DNA of 64,000 bases from Pseudomonas protegens (GTDB lineage: Bacteria; Pseudomonadota; Gammaproteobacteria; Pseudomonadales; Pseudomonadaceae). The notes beneath the pieces are model-generated. The model saw only the letters and a list, made by a program, of their open reading frames with translations, was not told where the DNA came from and did not search any database. The position numbers and the translations under genes were made by a program. Shown one piece after another: positions 43,057-51,900 of this stretch (within the stretch, counting starts at the first letter, position 1; each line of letters starts with the position of its first letter). The stretch is taken from the NCBI RefSeq assembly GCF_003363755.1, contig NZ_CP031396.1:3789001-3853000 (forward strand), in the 5' to 3' direction.

Positions 43057-44928
43057 ATGAACTACGCCGTGCCTCGTGATTATCTAAATGATGTTAATCA
43101 GACCTTCTCAGCGCATTTAGCAGTTGATGATTTGTCGCTGGCCGGCACCCTGGGAATCGAATGTTTAAGTTCGGTTACGGAAGTACTGGCTTATCGCGCC
43201 TGGCTTCAACCTGATGCAACCGCCTTTATCCACTTGCTCGATGGCGAGCAAGAGGCGGCGGCCATCAGCTACGCCGAACTGTGGCAGCGTAGTCAACGAT
43301 TGGCCGCGGCGCTGCAGATTTTCGAGCCCCGGGGAAAACGGGTGCTGATGCTGTTCGAGACCGGTATCGACTACATCGTTTCCCTGTTCGGTCTGTTCCT
43401 GGCCGGTGCGGTGGCGATTCCCGCTTTCCCGCCGGTGGGGACCCGAGGCCTGGAGCGCCTGGCGTTGATCTGCGCCGACGCCCATCCGCAAATCGTGCTG
43501 ACCAGCTCGCGTTTCATGCGCTCCCAGGAACGGGTCAACGCCTTGTTGCAGGATGATGTACCCGCGCCGCAATGGGTCGATCCGCAAGAGCTGGCCACGG
43601 AGAATGCACCTTGGCAGGCGCAGGCTGTGACCCCTGGTCAATTGGCCCTGCTGCAATACACCTCAGGTTCTACCTCCGCGCCCAAGGGCGTGATGCTGAC
43701 CCACGCCAACCTCTACAGCAATTGCCGCAGCGCCAGCCAGTGGATGGGCAAGGACAAGGACCGCGTCGGTTGCAGCTGGCTGCCGCCCTATCACGACATG
43801 GGCCTGATGGGCGGCATATTGCAGCCGATCTACGACGCCTTTCCGACCGTGCTCATCAGCCCCGGGCATTTTGTCCAGCGGCCATTGCGCTGGCTGGATG
43901 CGGTGTCCAGGTATGGCGCCGACGTCACCATCGCGCCGAACTTCGCCTTTGATCTGTGTGTTGAAAACATCACCGATGACGAGCTGGCAGCCCTCGACCT
44001 GAGCAAGCTCAAGGCCATCTACTGTGGGGCCGAACCGGTCCGGCAAAGCACCCTGGCGCGCTTCTCCGAGCGCTTCGCCGCCGCCGGCTTCAACCCTGTG
44101 GCCCTGGGCCCCTGCTATGGACTGGCCGAGGCGACGGTGCTGGTCTCGGGCAAACCCCATGACCAACCGGCATTCAACACCCAGGTGGATCGGGACCAGC
44201 TCGCCATTGGAACCTTGGCCATTGTCGACGCCGAAGATGGGTTCGCCTTGCCATTGGTCAGCAGCGGGCGGGTGGCCCCGGGCTTGCGCCTGGCGATTGT
44301 CGATCCCGTCAGCCTGCTGCCGGTCGCCGACGGCCAGATCGGCGAGATCTGGGTCCAGGGCGACAACGTGGGTGCCGGTTACTGGGGCAAGGAGGCGCTG
44401 AGCGAGCAAGTGTTCCGCGCCCAGTTGCCGGGCGTCGACGGACATTTCATGCGCACCGGCGATCTGGGGGCCTTGTATCGGGATGAGCTGTTCGTCACCG
44501 GCCGCCTCAAGGATCTGATCATCATTGCCGGTCGCAACCTGTATCCCCAGGACCTGGAACTGGCGGTCGAGAGTGCGGACCCGCGCATCCGCAGCAATGG
44601 TTGCGTGGCGGTGGGCGTGGATAACGGCCAGCAGGAGCAGTTGGCGATCGTGGTCGAGATCAAGCGCAGCGAAAAACTCGACGAAGCCCAGCAGGAACAA
44701 CTGCGCCAGCTGATCACCAGCACCCTGGTCAGCCAGTTTGGCGTGTCCCCGGCGCGTATTCATCTGGCGCCCATGGGCGGCATCCCGCTGACCACCAGCG
44801 GCAAGGTCCAGCGCCAGGCCACCCGGCAGGCCCTGCTCAACGACAGCCTGGCGCGCTACGGCGCCGGACGTTCGGCCGCAGCGGCCTCGGCACAACCTCT
44901 TAAAACCCCTACGGATGCTCTGTCATGA
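43057..44928 (+). CDS. Fatty acyl-AMP ligase (FAAL)
   Basis: A 623-residue ANL-superfamily enzyme. The ATP-binding loop YTSGSTSAPKGV is at residues 201-212, then SWLPPYHDMGLMGG at 240-253 (the PPYHDMGL form is characteristic of FAALs), GPCYGLAEATVLVSGK near 352, TGDLG near 470 and the lysine loop TTSGKVQRQA near 590. FAALs adenylate a free fatty acid and pass it to an acyl carrier protein rather than CoA. AAGG precedes the ATG. First gene of an operon whose ACP lies three genes downstream; it should load the starting fatty acid for desaturation. Confidence 0.93.
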   Translation: MNYAVPRDYLNDVNQTFSAHLAVDDLSLAGTLGIECLSSVTEVLAYRAWLQPDATAFIHLLDGEQEAAAISYAELWQRSQRLAAALQIFEPRGKRVLMLFETGIDYIVSLFGLFLAGAVAIPAFPPVGTRGLERLALICADAHPQIVLTSSRFMRSQERVNALLQDDVPAPQWVDPQELATENAPWQAQAVTPGQLALLQYTSGSTSAPKGVMLTHANLYSNCRSASQWMGKDKDRVGCSWLPPYHDMGLMGGILQPIYDAFPTVLISPGHFVQRPLRWLDAVSRYGADVTIAPNFAFDLCVENITDDELAALDLSKLKAIYCGAEPVRQSTLARFSERFAAAGFNPVALGPCYGLAEATVLVSGKPHDQPAFNTQVDRDQLAIGTLAIVDAEDGFALPLVSSGRVAPGLRLAIVDPVSLLPVADGQIGEIWVQGDNVGAGYWGKEALSEQVFRAQLPGVDGHFMRTGDLGALYRDELFVTGRLKDLIIIAGRNLYPQDLELAVESADPRIRSNGCVAVGVDNGQQEQLAIVVEIKRSEKLDEAQQEQLRQLITSTLVSQFGVSPARIHLAPMGGIPLTTSGKVQRQATRQALLNDSLARYGAGRSAAAASAQPLKTPTDALS

Positions 44929-45833
44929 CGGCCATGAATCCTCATATCGACCGTACCGGTCATCGCGAGCGTCAACTGGCCTGGCTGACCGTCGGTGTGC
45001 CGGCGGTGGGCACCCTGGTCGCACTGGTCCTGGCCTGGCAGCAGGGCATTGGCTGGCTGGAGTTTGGTGCACTGGCCAGCATGTACCTGCTGACCGCCCT
45101 GGGGGTGGAAGTGGGGATGCACCGCTTCTTTTCCCACCATGCGTTCAAGGCCGGCCCGGTGATCACTGTGTTTTTCGGTATCGCCGGTTCGATGGCAGCC
45201 CAGGGCCCGATCCTGTTCTGGGCGGCCACCCACCGCCAGCATCACGCCTTCACCGACAAGGAAGGCGACCCGCACTCGCCGCGTCCGCTCAAGGAAGGCT
45301 TTGTCGGCAATATCCAAGGCTGGTGGCACGCCCACCTGGGCTGGCTGTTCAGCCTGAGAAAGCAGAATTGGAGCCAGTTCGTTCCCGACCTGATTCGCGA
45401 CCGGCTGATCATGCAGATCAACCAGCGCTACTACCTGTGGATCATCCTCGGCCTGCTGCTTCCGACCCTGGTGTGCGGGTTGATTGCCCGAAGCTGGGAA
45501 GGCGCCCTGAGTGGCCTGCTGTGGGGTGGCTTTGTGCGGATCTTCCTGGTGGACCACGCCACCTGGTGCATCAACTCCTTCGCCCATCGGGTCGGTGGCC
45601 GTGACCACCCGACCCGGGACACCAGCCGCAACGTGTTCTGGCTGGCGATTCCAACGGTCGGTGGCGGCTGGCACAACAACCACCACGCCTTTCCGGCGCT
45701 GGCCCACGCCGGGCTCAAGCCCTGGCAGCTGGATATCGGTGGCTGGTTCATCGAGTTGCTGGCCTTGTGCGGCCTGGCTTGGGACGTGAAGCGTCCTGGT
45801 GCGCCGGTTGCTGCAGAACCTACAGAAAGCTGA
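44925..45833 (+). CDS. Membrane fatty acid desaturase, SCD/delta-9-like (1)
   Basis: A 302-residue di-iron desaturase with four to five helices and the three histidine boxes of the stearoyl desaturase family: HRFFSHH at 66-72, HRQHH at 103-107 and HNNHH at 250-254. It overlaps the FAAL gene by ATGA. In polyyne clusters several such enzymes act on an ACP-bound chain, first making double bonds and then triple bonds. Which bond this one makes cannot be read from sequence. Confidence 0.92.
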   Translation: MTAMNPHIDRTGHRERQLAWLTVGVPAVGTLVALVLAWQQGIGWLEFGALASMYLLTALGVEVGMHRFFSHHAFKAGPVITVFFGIAGSMAAQGPILFWAATHRQHHAFTDKEGDPHSPRPLKEGFVGNIQGWWHAHLGWLFSLRKQNWSQFVPDLIRDRLIMQINQRYYLWIILGLLLPTLVCGLIARSWEGALSGLLWGGFVRIFLVDHATWCINSFAHRVGGRDHPTRDTSRNVFWLAIPTVGGGWHNNHHAFPALAHAGLKPWQLDIGGWFIELLALCGLAWDVKRPGAPVAAEPTES

Positions 45834-45864
45834 TTGCCGGTCCTTACCTCACAGGAAGCTATTC

Positions 45865-46821
45865 ATGGACGAGATCCTCACAACCACTGCGACTCCAGAG
45901 ATCAGCGGGGTCGCGCAGCTGAGTCCGGCAGCCGCCAGAACCAAGGCACGCATTGCGCTGGCGGTGATGCTGGTGCCCCTGTTCGGTGCCTTCGAGGCGA
46001 TCCGTTTGTGGGTCACCGGTCAGGTGCACGCCCTGGACTTCATCCTCTTCGGGGTGTTCTACGCGATCCAGATGTTCGGCGTCTCCATGGGCTATCACCG
46101 CTACCTGGCCCATCGCGCGTTCAAGACCTCGCGTCTGATGAGCAGCCTGATGCTGATCGCCGGCTCCATGGCGGCCCAGGGGCCGATCCTGTTCTGGGTC
46201 ACCACCCATCGCCGGCATCACACCTACAGCGACCAGCACGGTGATCCGCATTCGCCCAACCTCATGGGCCAGAGCCGCCTGGAGCGCGCCAAGGGCCTGT
46301 GGCATGCGCACATGCCGTGGATGCTGGCGCCGGACATGTCGAGCTGGAACTTCTTTGCCCCCGACATCCTGCGTGACCGTCGGCTGTTCTTCTACAACCA
46401 GACCTACCTGTTCTGGGTCGCCCTGGGCGTGGTGTTGCCGGGGATCATCGGCGGCCTGGTCACCCAGAGCTGGTCCGGTGCCTGGAGCGGCCTGATCTTC
46501 GGCGGCCTGGCACGGATCTTCGTGGCCAACCAGGCGGCCTGGTGCGTGGGCTCCATCTGCCACCGCTATGGCGCCCGGCCGTTCGTGACCCACGACCAGA
46601 GCACCAACAACTGGATTGTCGCGTTCCTCACCTTTGGCGAGGGGCTGCAAAACAATCACCACGCATTCCCTGCCTGGTACCGGCATGGCGTGCATTGGTG
46701 GGAGCCCGACTTGTCGGGCTGGACACTGGCGTTAATGGGCAAGCTGAGACTGGTCTCAGACCTGCGTTCACCGTCCCAGGCAATGATCGACAAAGTCCGT
46801 AAGCGTCAGGCCGCATCCTGA
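45865..46821 (+). CDS. Membrane fatty acid desaturase, SCD/delta-9-like (2)
   Basis: A 318-residue second SCD-type desaturase. Boxes are HRYLAH at 78-83, HRRHH at 115-119 and QNNHH at 262-266; the last has Gln in place of the first His, as in some acetylenases and other variants of the family. AGGAAG precedes the ATG at 45865. It is clearly paralogous to the preceding gene (shared SMAAQGPILFW and DPHSP), so a duplication followed by specialisation is likely. Confidence 0.9.
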   Translation: MDEILTTTATPEISGVAQLSPAAARTKARIALAVMLVPLFGAFEAIRLWVTGQVHALDFILFGVFYAIQMFGVSMGYHRYLAHRAFKTSRLMSSLMLIAGSMAAQGPILFWVTTHRRHHTYSDQHGDPHSPNLMGQSRLERAKGLWHAHMPWMLAPDMSSWNFFAPDILRDRRLFFYNQTYLFWVALGVVLPGIIGGLVTQSWSGAWSGLIFGGLARIFVANQAAWCVGSICHRYGARPFVTHDQSTNNWIVAFLTFGEGLQNNHHAFPAWYRHGVHWWEPDLSGWTLALMGKLRLVSDLRSPSQAMIDKVRKRQAAS

Positions 46822-46872
46822 ACAACGGGATCGTCTGATCTGTAAACCACCCTACTCATCAAGGAAGATCCT

Positions 46873-47193
46873 ATGTCCAACTTCATTTCCAATTTGCTGA
46901 GCACTCTGAGCTTCTCGGAGAAAAAACAGGCGGCGGTCGAACTCAACGAAGAGAGCATCAAGCATTGGCTGGTGCAGAAGATGGGCACGCTGCTGAAGAT
47001 CGACCCGTCCCAGGTCGATACCGCCCGCAGCTTCGAGTCCTACGGCCTTGACTCGCTGGTGGCGGTGAAAGTGGCGGGCGACCTGGAGAAGTTCATGGAA
47101 CAGCGCCTGTCCCCGGCCTTGCTGTTCGAATACTCCAGCATCGATGACTTGTCCAAATACCTGGCCAATGAACTGACCACATCCGAAGTTTGA
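46873..47193 (+). CDS. Acyl carrier protein of the polyyne-like operon
   Basis: A 106-residue carrier protein. The phosphopantetheine attachment site is Ser61 in YGLDSLVAVK. The preceding helix (IKHWLVQKMGTLLKIDPSQV) and following helices are standard for ACP/PCP folds, with an N-terminal extension of about 20 residues. AAGGAAG precedes the ATG. It sits between the SCD-type desaturases and the fused desaturase, and should hold the fatty chain handed over by the FAAL. A 4'-phosphopantetheinyl transferase is needed from elsewhere in the genome. Confidence 0.93.
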   Translation: MSNFISNLLSTLSFSEKKQAAVELNEESIKHWLVQKMGTLLKIDPSQVDTARSFESYGLDSLVAVKVAGDLEKFMEQRLSPALLFEYSSIDDLSKYLANELTTSEV

Positions 47194-47211
47194 CTTCGCA
47201 GGAGTTTGGCC

Positions 47212-49191
47212 ATGGCCATTGCACAGATGCCTTCGCAAAAAAACGATAAATTCAATGACCTGCTCCGACGCTCACAGGAGATCGAAGGCCTGCGTCTGAC
47301 GGACGCAATCCCCAAGCACCTGTATCAGCCACGGGTCTGGCGCGGAATGCTCAGCTTCGTCGTCAGCTACATGCTCTACATCGGTGCGATAGTGGCGGTC
47401 GCCCACGTGCACTGGATGTTCTACCTGCCGCTATGGCTGGTGGCCGGCCTGGGCGGCTGGGGCCTGTTCTGTGTGGCACACGATTGCGGGCACAACTCGT
47501 TCTCGCGCAATCGCAGCTTCAACCACATTCTCGGGCATATCGCCTTGCTGCCGTTGCTCTACCCGTTCCACGGCTGGCGCCACATGCACAACATGCACCA
47601 CGCCAACACCAACAACCTGGAAATGGACGTCGACTGGCGCCCGGTACTGCGCGTGCAATACGACGCCATGCCCTGGTGGGACAAGCTGGTCTACAGCAGT
47701 ACCCGCACCTGGCTGTTCTGGCTGGGCACGGTCAACTACCAGCGCCACTCGGGCTTCCGTCCGTCCATGTTCCACAAGCTCGAAGCGCGCAACGAAGTGC
47801 GTCGTTCGATCCTGTTCATGGTGGTGGCTGCGCTGATCTACCTGCCGACCCTGGTGTACTTCACCGGCTTCACCGGGCTGTTCCTGTACTTCGTTGCCCC
47901 GTGGCTGGCGACCCATGCCTGGTTCAGCCTGACCACCATGATGCACCACATCAGCGATGAGACTCCGTTCCTGACCAAGGAGCACTGGAGCTTCAACAGC
48001 AGCCGACTGCTGCTGACCACTGACTACATGTACCCCAAGTGGCTGCTGTTCCTGACCCACTACATTTCGGTGCACACCGCGCACCACGTGGCGCCGATCA
48101 TTCCCCACTACAACCTGCCCGAAGCCCAGGCAGCGTTGAAGAGCGCCTTCCCAGGGATGGTCAGGGAAAAACCCATGACCGTGCAGGATGTCTGGCACGT
48201 GGCGCGCAACTGTCACCTGTACGACCCGGTCAATGGCTTCTATGAGTCCTTTGACCGGCCGGCCCAGGCCGCCGAGGGGCAGAGCACGCCGGGCGCCAAG
48301 GCGGCCAACAGTCCTCTAACCCTGAAGCAGCAGCTGCTGCGCAGCTACATGGGCATTCTGGGGTCGCTCTCGGTGGACAGCGCCGGTGCCAAGGCCACGG
48401 ATCTGTTCGGCTACACCCGGGAGTACATCAAGCAACCTGACAAGGAAATGAGCCCCCTGGGCGCCCAGCGTTTCCATATCAAGGGCATCGCCGGCGTTCC
48501 CCACGGCTATCAATGGGGCACGGGCGACCAGACCATCCTCCTGGTCCATGGCTGGGGCGCAGACAGTCGCAGCCTGTACTCCTTCACTCGCGTCCTGCAG
48601 CGCCAAGGCTTCAAGGTCGCGACCTTCGATGCACCGGCCCACGGCATCTCGCCGGGCTCCCTGAGCACCATGACCGAGTTCAAGGACGCGGTGAAAGCAG
48701 CCATCGTCGCCCTGGGTGACGTGGTGGGAATCGTCGCCCACTCCCTGGGCGGTATCGCCGCCACCGGGGCCCTGGCGGAACTGGCCGAGACCCATCGGAT
48801 CAAGGCCCTGTGCCTGCTGGGCTCGCCGGCCAACCTGCCGGTGGTGATCCAGCGCTGGGCCAACGGTTACCTCAAGCTCAAGCCGGCGGTGGTCCAGGCC
48901 ATGCACCGTGAGCTGTGGAAGCGCAACGGCGTGCCGGTCCAGCACTGGGACATCCCGGCCCTGGGCAACGGCCTGCAGTTGCCGACCCTGGTGCTGCACG
49001 ACCTCAACGACCCGATCGTGCCGTTCTGCGAAGCGCAGCAGATCACCACGCTGATGCCTTGGGCGAAGCTGGAGCCAGTGTCCGGGCTCGGCCATGTGCG
49101 CATTCTCTCCGATGCCGCGGTGCTGGAGCAGGTGGCCCAGTTCCTTGTACAGAACATCAAGGTGGCCGAAGTGGCTCAGGCCAGCGCATGA
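47212..49191 (+). CDS. Fatty acid desaturase-alpha/beta hydrolase fusion protein
   Basis: A 659-residue two-domain protein. Residues 1-345 form a membrane desaturase of the FADS (delta-12) type with boxes HDCGH at 90-94, HNMHH at 126-130 and HTAHH at 288-292. Residues about 360-659 form an alpha/beta hydrolase with oxyanion motif HGWG at 446-449, nucleophile Ser511 in AHSLGG, and Asp600 (HDLNDP) and His628 (GLGHV) as the likely triad. The ATG at 47212 has AGGAG 7 bases upstream. A desaturase fused to a thioesterase-like domain fits the last steps of polyyne assembly: final dehydrogenation and release from the ACP. The coding frame is continuous across the linker. Confidence 0.9.
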   Translation: MAIAQMPSQKNDKFNDLLRRSQEIEGLRLTDAIPKHLYQPRVWRGMLSFVVSYMLYIGAIVAVAHVHWMFYLPLWLVAGLGGWGLFCVAHDCGHNSFSRNRSFNHILGHIALLPLLYPFHGWRHMHNMHHANTNNLEMDVDWRPVLRVQYDAMPWWDKLVYSSTRTWLFWLGTVNYQRHSGFRPSMFHKLEARNEVRRSILFMVVAALIYLPTLVYFTGFTGLFLYFVAPWLATHAWFSLTTMMHHISDETPFLTKEHWSFNSSRLLLTTDYMYPKWLLFLTHYISVHTAHHVAPIIPHYNLPEAQAALKSAFPGMVREKPMTVQDVWHVARNCHLYDPVNGFYESFDRPAQAAEGQSTPGAKAANSPLTLKQQLLRSYMGILGSLSVDSAGAKATDLFGYTREYIKQPDKEMSPLGAQRFHIKGIAGVPHGYQWGTGDQTILLVHGWGADSRSLYSFTRVLQRQGFKVATFDAPAHGISPGSLSTMTEFKDAVKAAIVALGDVVGIVAHSLGGIAATGALAELAETHRIKALCLLGSPANLPVVIQRWANGYLKLKPAVVQAMHRELWKRNGVPVQHWDIPALGNGLQLPTLVLHDLNDPIVPFCEAQQITTLMPWAKLEPVSGLGHVRILSDAAVLEQVAQFLVQNIKVAEVAQASA

Positions 49192-49228
49192 GCACAACGC
49201 ACAACCTTTTGACGATGGTTAACCACCC

Positions 49229-49426
49229 ATGACGACCTATGCTGAAAGCGCCGTGACCGAGTCCGGCCTGTGGATGTGCCTGATCTGCGGCTGGATCTAC
49301 GATCAACGGCTGGGCGATCCCGATTCGGGGGTGCCTCCGGGCACTGCCTGGGATGACATTGCCGAAGACTGGACCTGTCCGGAATGCGGCGTGAGCAAGT
49401 TGGATTTCAACATGGTGAAGCTGTAA
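49229..49426 (+). CDS. Rubredoxin
   Basis: A 65-residue iron protein with the two Cys pairs CLICGWIYD and CPECGVSK and the usual middle GDPDSGVPPGTAWDDIAEDW. An N-terminal extension of about 14 residues precedes the fold. Rubredoxins pass single electrons to membrane di-iron enzymes such as AlkB. Here it should supply the desaturases of the same operon. It lies 37 bases after the fusion gene. Confidence 0.95.
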   Translation: MTTYAESAVTESGLWMCLICGWIYDQRLGDPDSGVPPGTAWDDIAEDWTCPECGVSKLDFNMVKL

Positions 49427-49462
49427 TCCAGCGCTGAACCCTGTAGTCGATGAGGAAGCAAG

Positions 49463-50389
49463 ATGGCGACCCAAGAGCAAGCGTCGGCACCCGCCAAGGG
49501 CCGGCGTAGCAGCTTCAAGAAAATGCTCTTCAAGGGCATTTACAACGGGGTTCTGGGGCTGCTGCGTTGCAGCTTCTGGATGGAGTCGCGGCTGCTTCCT
49601 CGGCGTGCTGCGACGCGCGCTTTGAAGCTGTTCACCACGCCACAACGGCTGCGCCAGCATTTTCCGCTGACGCTGCCCAGCGCCACGGTGCAGGACCTGA
49701 AAACCGAGGAAGGGCGGCTGCGTTGTTTTTGCTGGACCCCGCAGCAGGTCCGGCGCCGGGTGGTGCTGGTGCATGGCTGGAGTGGCGCCAGTACCCAGTG
49801 GCAGTACCTGATTCCACTGTTGCTGGAGGAGGGCTGTGAAGTGCTGTCCTTCGACTGCATCGGCCATGGCGGCAGCGGCGGTCGGCAAGCGTCGCTGCCG
49901 ACCTTCGTCAGCATGCTGGATCAGGTGCAGCAACAGCTGGGGCCGTTCGACACGGTGATCGGGCACTCCCTGGGCGGGGCTGCCGCCGGGTATGCCTTGA
50001 GCACCCCGGTCGGCAAGGGCTTCGAGCGGGCGGTGCTGGTGGCTGCGCCGGCCGACATCGAAAACGTCGTTCGGCGTTTTGCGGCATTTCTGTGGATCAA
50101 CGATGACGTCAGACAACGCATGCAACTTCTGGTTGAGCAACGCTATCAGAAGGACATGCGCAGCCTGGCGGTCAGTCGTTATGGCCACCAGGTGGATATC
50201 CCGGTGCTGCTGGTGCATGACCAGCAGGATCAGGAAGTCCCGGCAGATGACCTGCAATCCTTCGCTGAAGGCTTGCGTCACCGGCAAGTCCTGCAAACCC
50301 GCGGGCTTGGCCACCTGAAAATTCTCAAGGACAGGGCGACCATGGGGGCTGTGGTCGAGTTTGTCTGTGCAAAGGACGGCAATCTATGA
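49463..50389 (+). CDS. Alpha/beta hydrolase of the polyyne-like operon
   Basis: A 308-residue hydrolase with oxyanion motif VHGWSGASTQ, nucleophile Ser169 in GHSLGGAAAG, an Asp in VHDQQDQEVP (Asp253 or Asp256) and His284 in GLGHLKIL. A basic N-terminus (GRRSSFKKMLFKGIYNGVLG) may associate with membrane. Its catalytic half resembles the hydrolase half of the fusion protein (both have VHGW, HSLGG and GLGH..IL), so the two may share ancestry. A releasing thioesterase is the likely role. Its end overlaps the next gene by ATGA. Confidence 0.9.
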   Translation: MATQEQASAPAKGRRSSFKKMLFKGIYNGVLGLLRCSFWMESRLLPRRAATRALKLFTTPQRLRQHFPLTLPSATVQDLKTEEGRLRCFCWTPQQVRRRVVLVHGWSGASTQWQYLIPLLLEEGCEVLSFDCIGHGGSGGRQASLPTFVSMLDQVQQQLGPFDTVIGHSLGGAAAGYALSTPVGKGFERAVLVAAPADIENVVRRFAAFLWINDDVRQRMQLLVEQRYQKDMRSLAVSRYGHQVDIPVLLVHDQQDQEVPADDLQSFAEGLRHRQVLQTRGLGHLKILKDRATMGAVVEFVCAKDGNL

Positions 50390-51840
50390 GTGAACAATAC
50401 GATGTGATCGTGATCGGCGCGGGTCCTGGTGGCTATGTCGCGGCGATCCGGGCGGCACAGCTGGGACTGAAGACGGTCTGTATCGAGCGCTACAAGGGCA
50501 AGGACGGCAAGACCGCCCTGGGTGGCACCTGCCTCAATGTGGGCTGTATTCCTTCCAAGGCATTGCTGGACAGCTCTCATCACTATTACGAGGCGCGCAA
50601 CGGTTTTGAAGTGCACGGCATTGGCATCCGCAATCCGCAGATGGATGTGCCGGCCATGCTGGCGCGCAAGGACAACGTGGTGCGCAATTTCAACGGCGGC
50701 ATCGCCTCGCTGTTCAAGGCCAATGGCGTGGCCCTGCTGGAAGGTCACGGCAAGTTGCTGGCCAACAAGGAAGTGGAAGTCACCGCGGCCGACGGCAGCA
50801 CCCAGCGCATCAGCGCCCCCAGCATCATCCTCGCCCCCGGCTCACGGCCCATCGATATCGCCGCAGCGCCGCTGACGGACAAGGTGATCGTAGACTCCAC
50901 CGGAGCCCTGGAATTCACCCGCGTGCCCAAACGCCTCGGGGTGATCGGCGCTGGCGTCATCGGCCTGGAACTGGGCTCGGTCTGGGCCCGCCTGGGCGCC
51001 GAAGTGACGGTGCTCGAAGCCCTCGACAGCTTCCTGCCGGCAGTGGACGTGCAGATCGCCAAGGAGGCGCAGAAGATCTTTGGCAAGCAAGGCCTGGATA
51101 TCCGCCTGGGGGCCCGGGTGACGGCGTCCGAAGTGCAAGGCGACAGCGTCAAGGTCAGCCTCAGCGAGGGCGGCGAGGACAAGCAGCAGACCTTCGACCG
51201 CCTGATCGTCGCCGTGGGGCGCCGGCCCCTGACCACCGATCTGCTGGCCGCCGACAGCGGGGTGCAGTTGGACGAGCGTGGCTTTATTCATGTCGATGGC
51301 CAGTGCCTGACCAGCGTGCCTGGAGTGTTCGCCATTGGCGACGTGGTGCGTGGCCCGATGCTGGCGCACAAGGCGTCGGAGGAGGGGGTGATGGTGGCCG
51401 AGAGCCTTGCCGGGCATCACCATCCGCTCAATTACGAGCTGATCCCGTCAGTGATCTACACCCACCCGGAAATCGCCTGGGTTGGCCAAACCGAGCAGGC
51501 CCTCAAGGCCCAGGGCATCGAGCTGAACATCGGCACCTTCCCGTTCTCCGCCAGCAGCCGCGCCATGGCAGCCAACGACACCGCCGGGTTGGTCAAGGTC
51601 ATTGCCGATGCCAGCACCGACCGGGTACTTGGGGTGCATGTGATCGGCCCGGGCGCTGCGGAACTGGTCCAGGAAGGCGCGATCGGCATGGAGTTCGGCA
51701 CCAGCGCCGAAGACCTGGGAATGATGGTGTTCTCCCACCCGACCCTGTCCGAAGCCCTGCATGAAGCCGCCTTGTCGGTGAATGGCCAGGCGATTCATAT
51801 CGGCAATCGCAAGAAGAAAGCTCCCTCCAGCGTCAAATAG
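50386..51840 (+). CDS. Dihydrolipoamide dehydrogenase-like flavoprotein disulfide reductase
   Basis: A 484-residue class I pyridine nucleotide-disulfide oxidoreductase. FAD motif GAGPGG near residue 11, redox cysteines Cys49 and Cys54 in GGTCLNVGCIPSK, NAD motif GAGVIGLELGSVW near 190 and the C-terminal His451-Glu456 pair (HPTLSE). All catalytic parts of a true dihydrolipoyl dehydrogenase are kept. No lipoylated partner genes (E1, E2, GcvH) are near, while a rubredoxin is two genes upstream, so it may instead reduce rubredoxin or protect the pathway. Last gene of the operon, convergent with tauD. Confidence 0.92.
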   Translation: MSEQYDVIVIGAGPGGYVAAIRAAQLGLKTVCIERYKGKDGKTALGGTCLNVGCIPSKALLDSSHHYYEARNGFEVHGIGIRNPQMDVPAMLARKDNVVRNFNGGIASLFKANGVALLEGHGKLLANKEVEVTAADGSTQRISAPSIILAPGSRPIDIAAAPLTDKVIVDSTGALEFTRVPKRLGVIGAGVIGLELGSVWARLGAEVTVLEALDSFLPAVDVQIAKEAQKIFGKQGLDIRLGARVTASEVQGDSVKVSLSEGGEDKQQTFDRLIVAVGRRPLTTDLLAADSGVQLDERGFIHVDGQCLTSVPGVFAIGDVVRGPMLAHKASEEGVMVAESLAGHHHPLNYELIPSVIYTHPEIAWVGQTEQALKAQGIELNIGTFPFSASSRAMAANDTAGLVKVIADASTDRVLGVHVIGPGAAELVQEGAIGMEFGTSAEDLGMMVFSHPTLSEALHEAALSVNGQAIHIGNRKKKAPSSVK

Positions 51841-51848
51841 CCCGCGGT

Positions 51849-51879
51849 CCCCGGCTTCGCTCATCCAGCGGGGCCGGGG
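51849..51879. terminator. GC-rich stem between the polyyne-like operon and tauD
   Basis: CCCCGGC (51849-51855) pairs with GCCGGGG (51873-51879), in the 60-base gap between convergent genes. There is no T run, so termination is uncertain. Confidence 0.4.
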
Positions 51880-51900
51880 CCTGCTGCATCTCCCCGCCTT

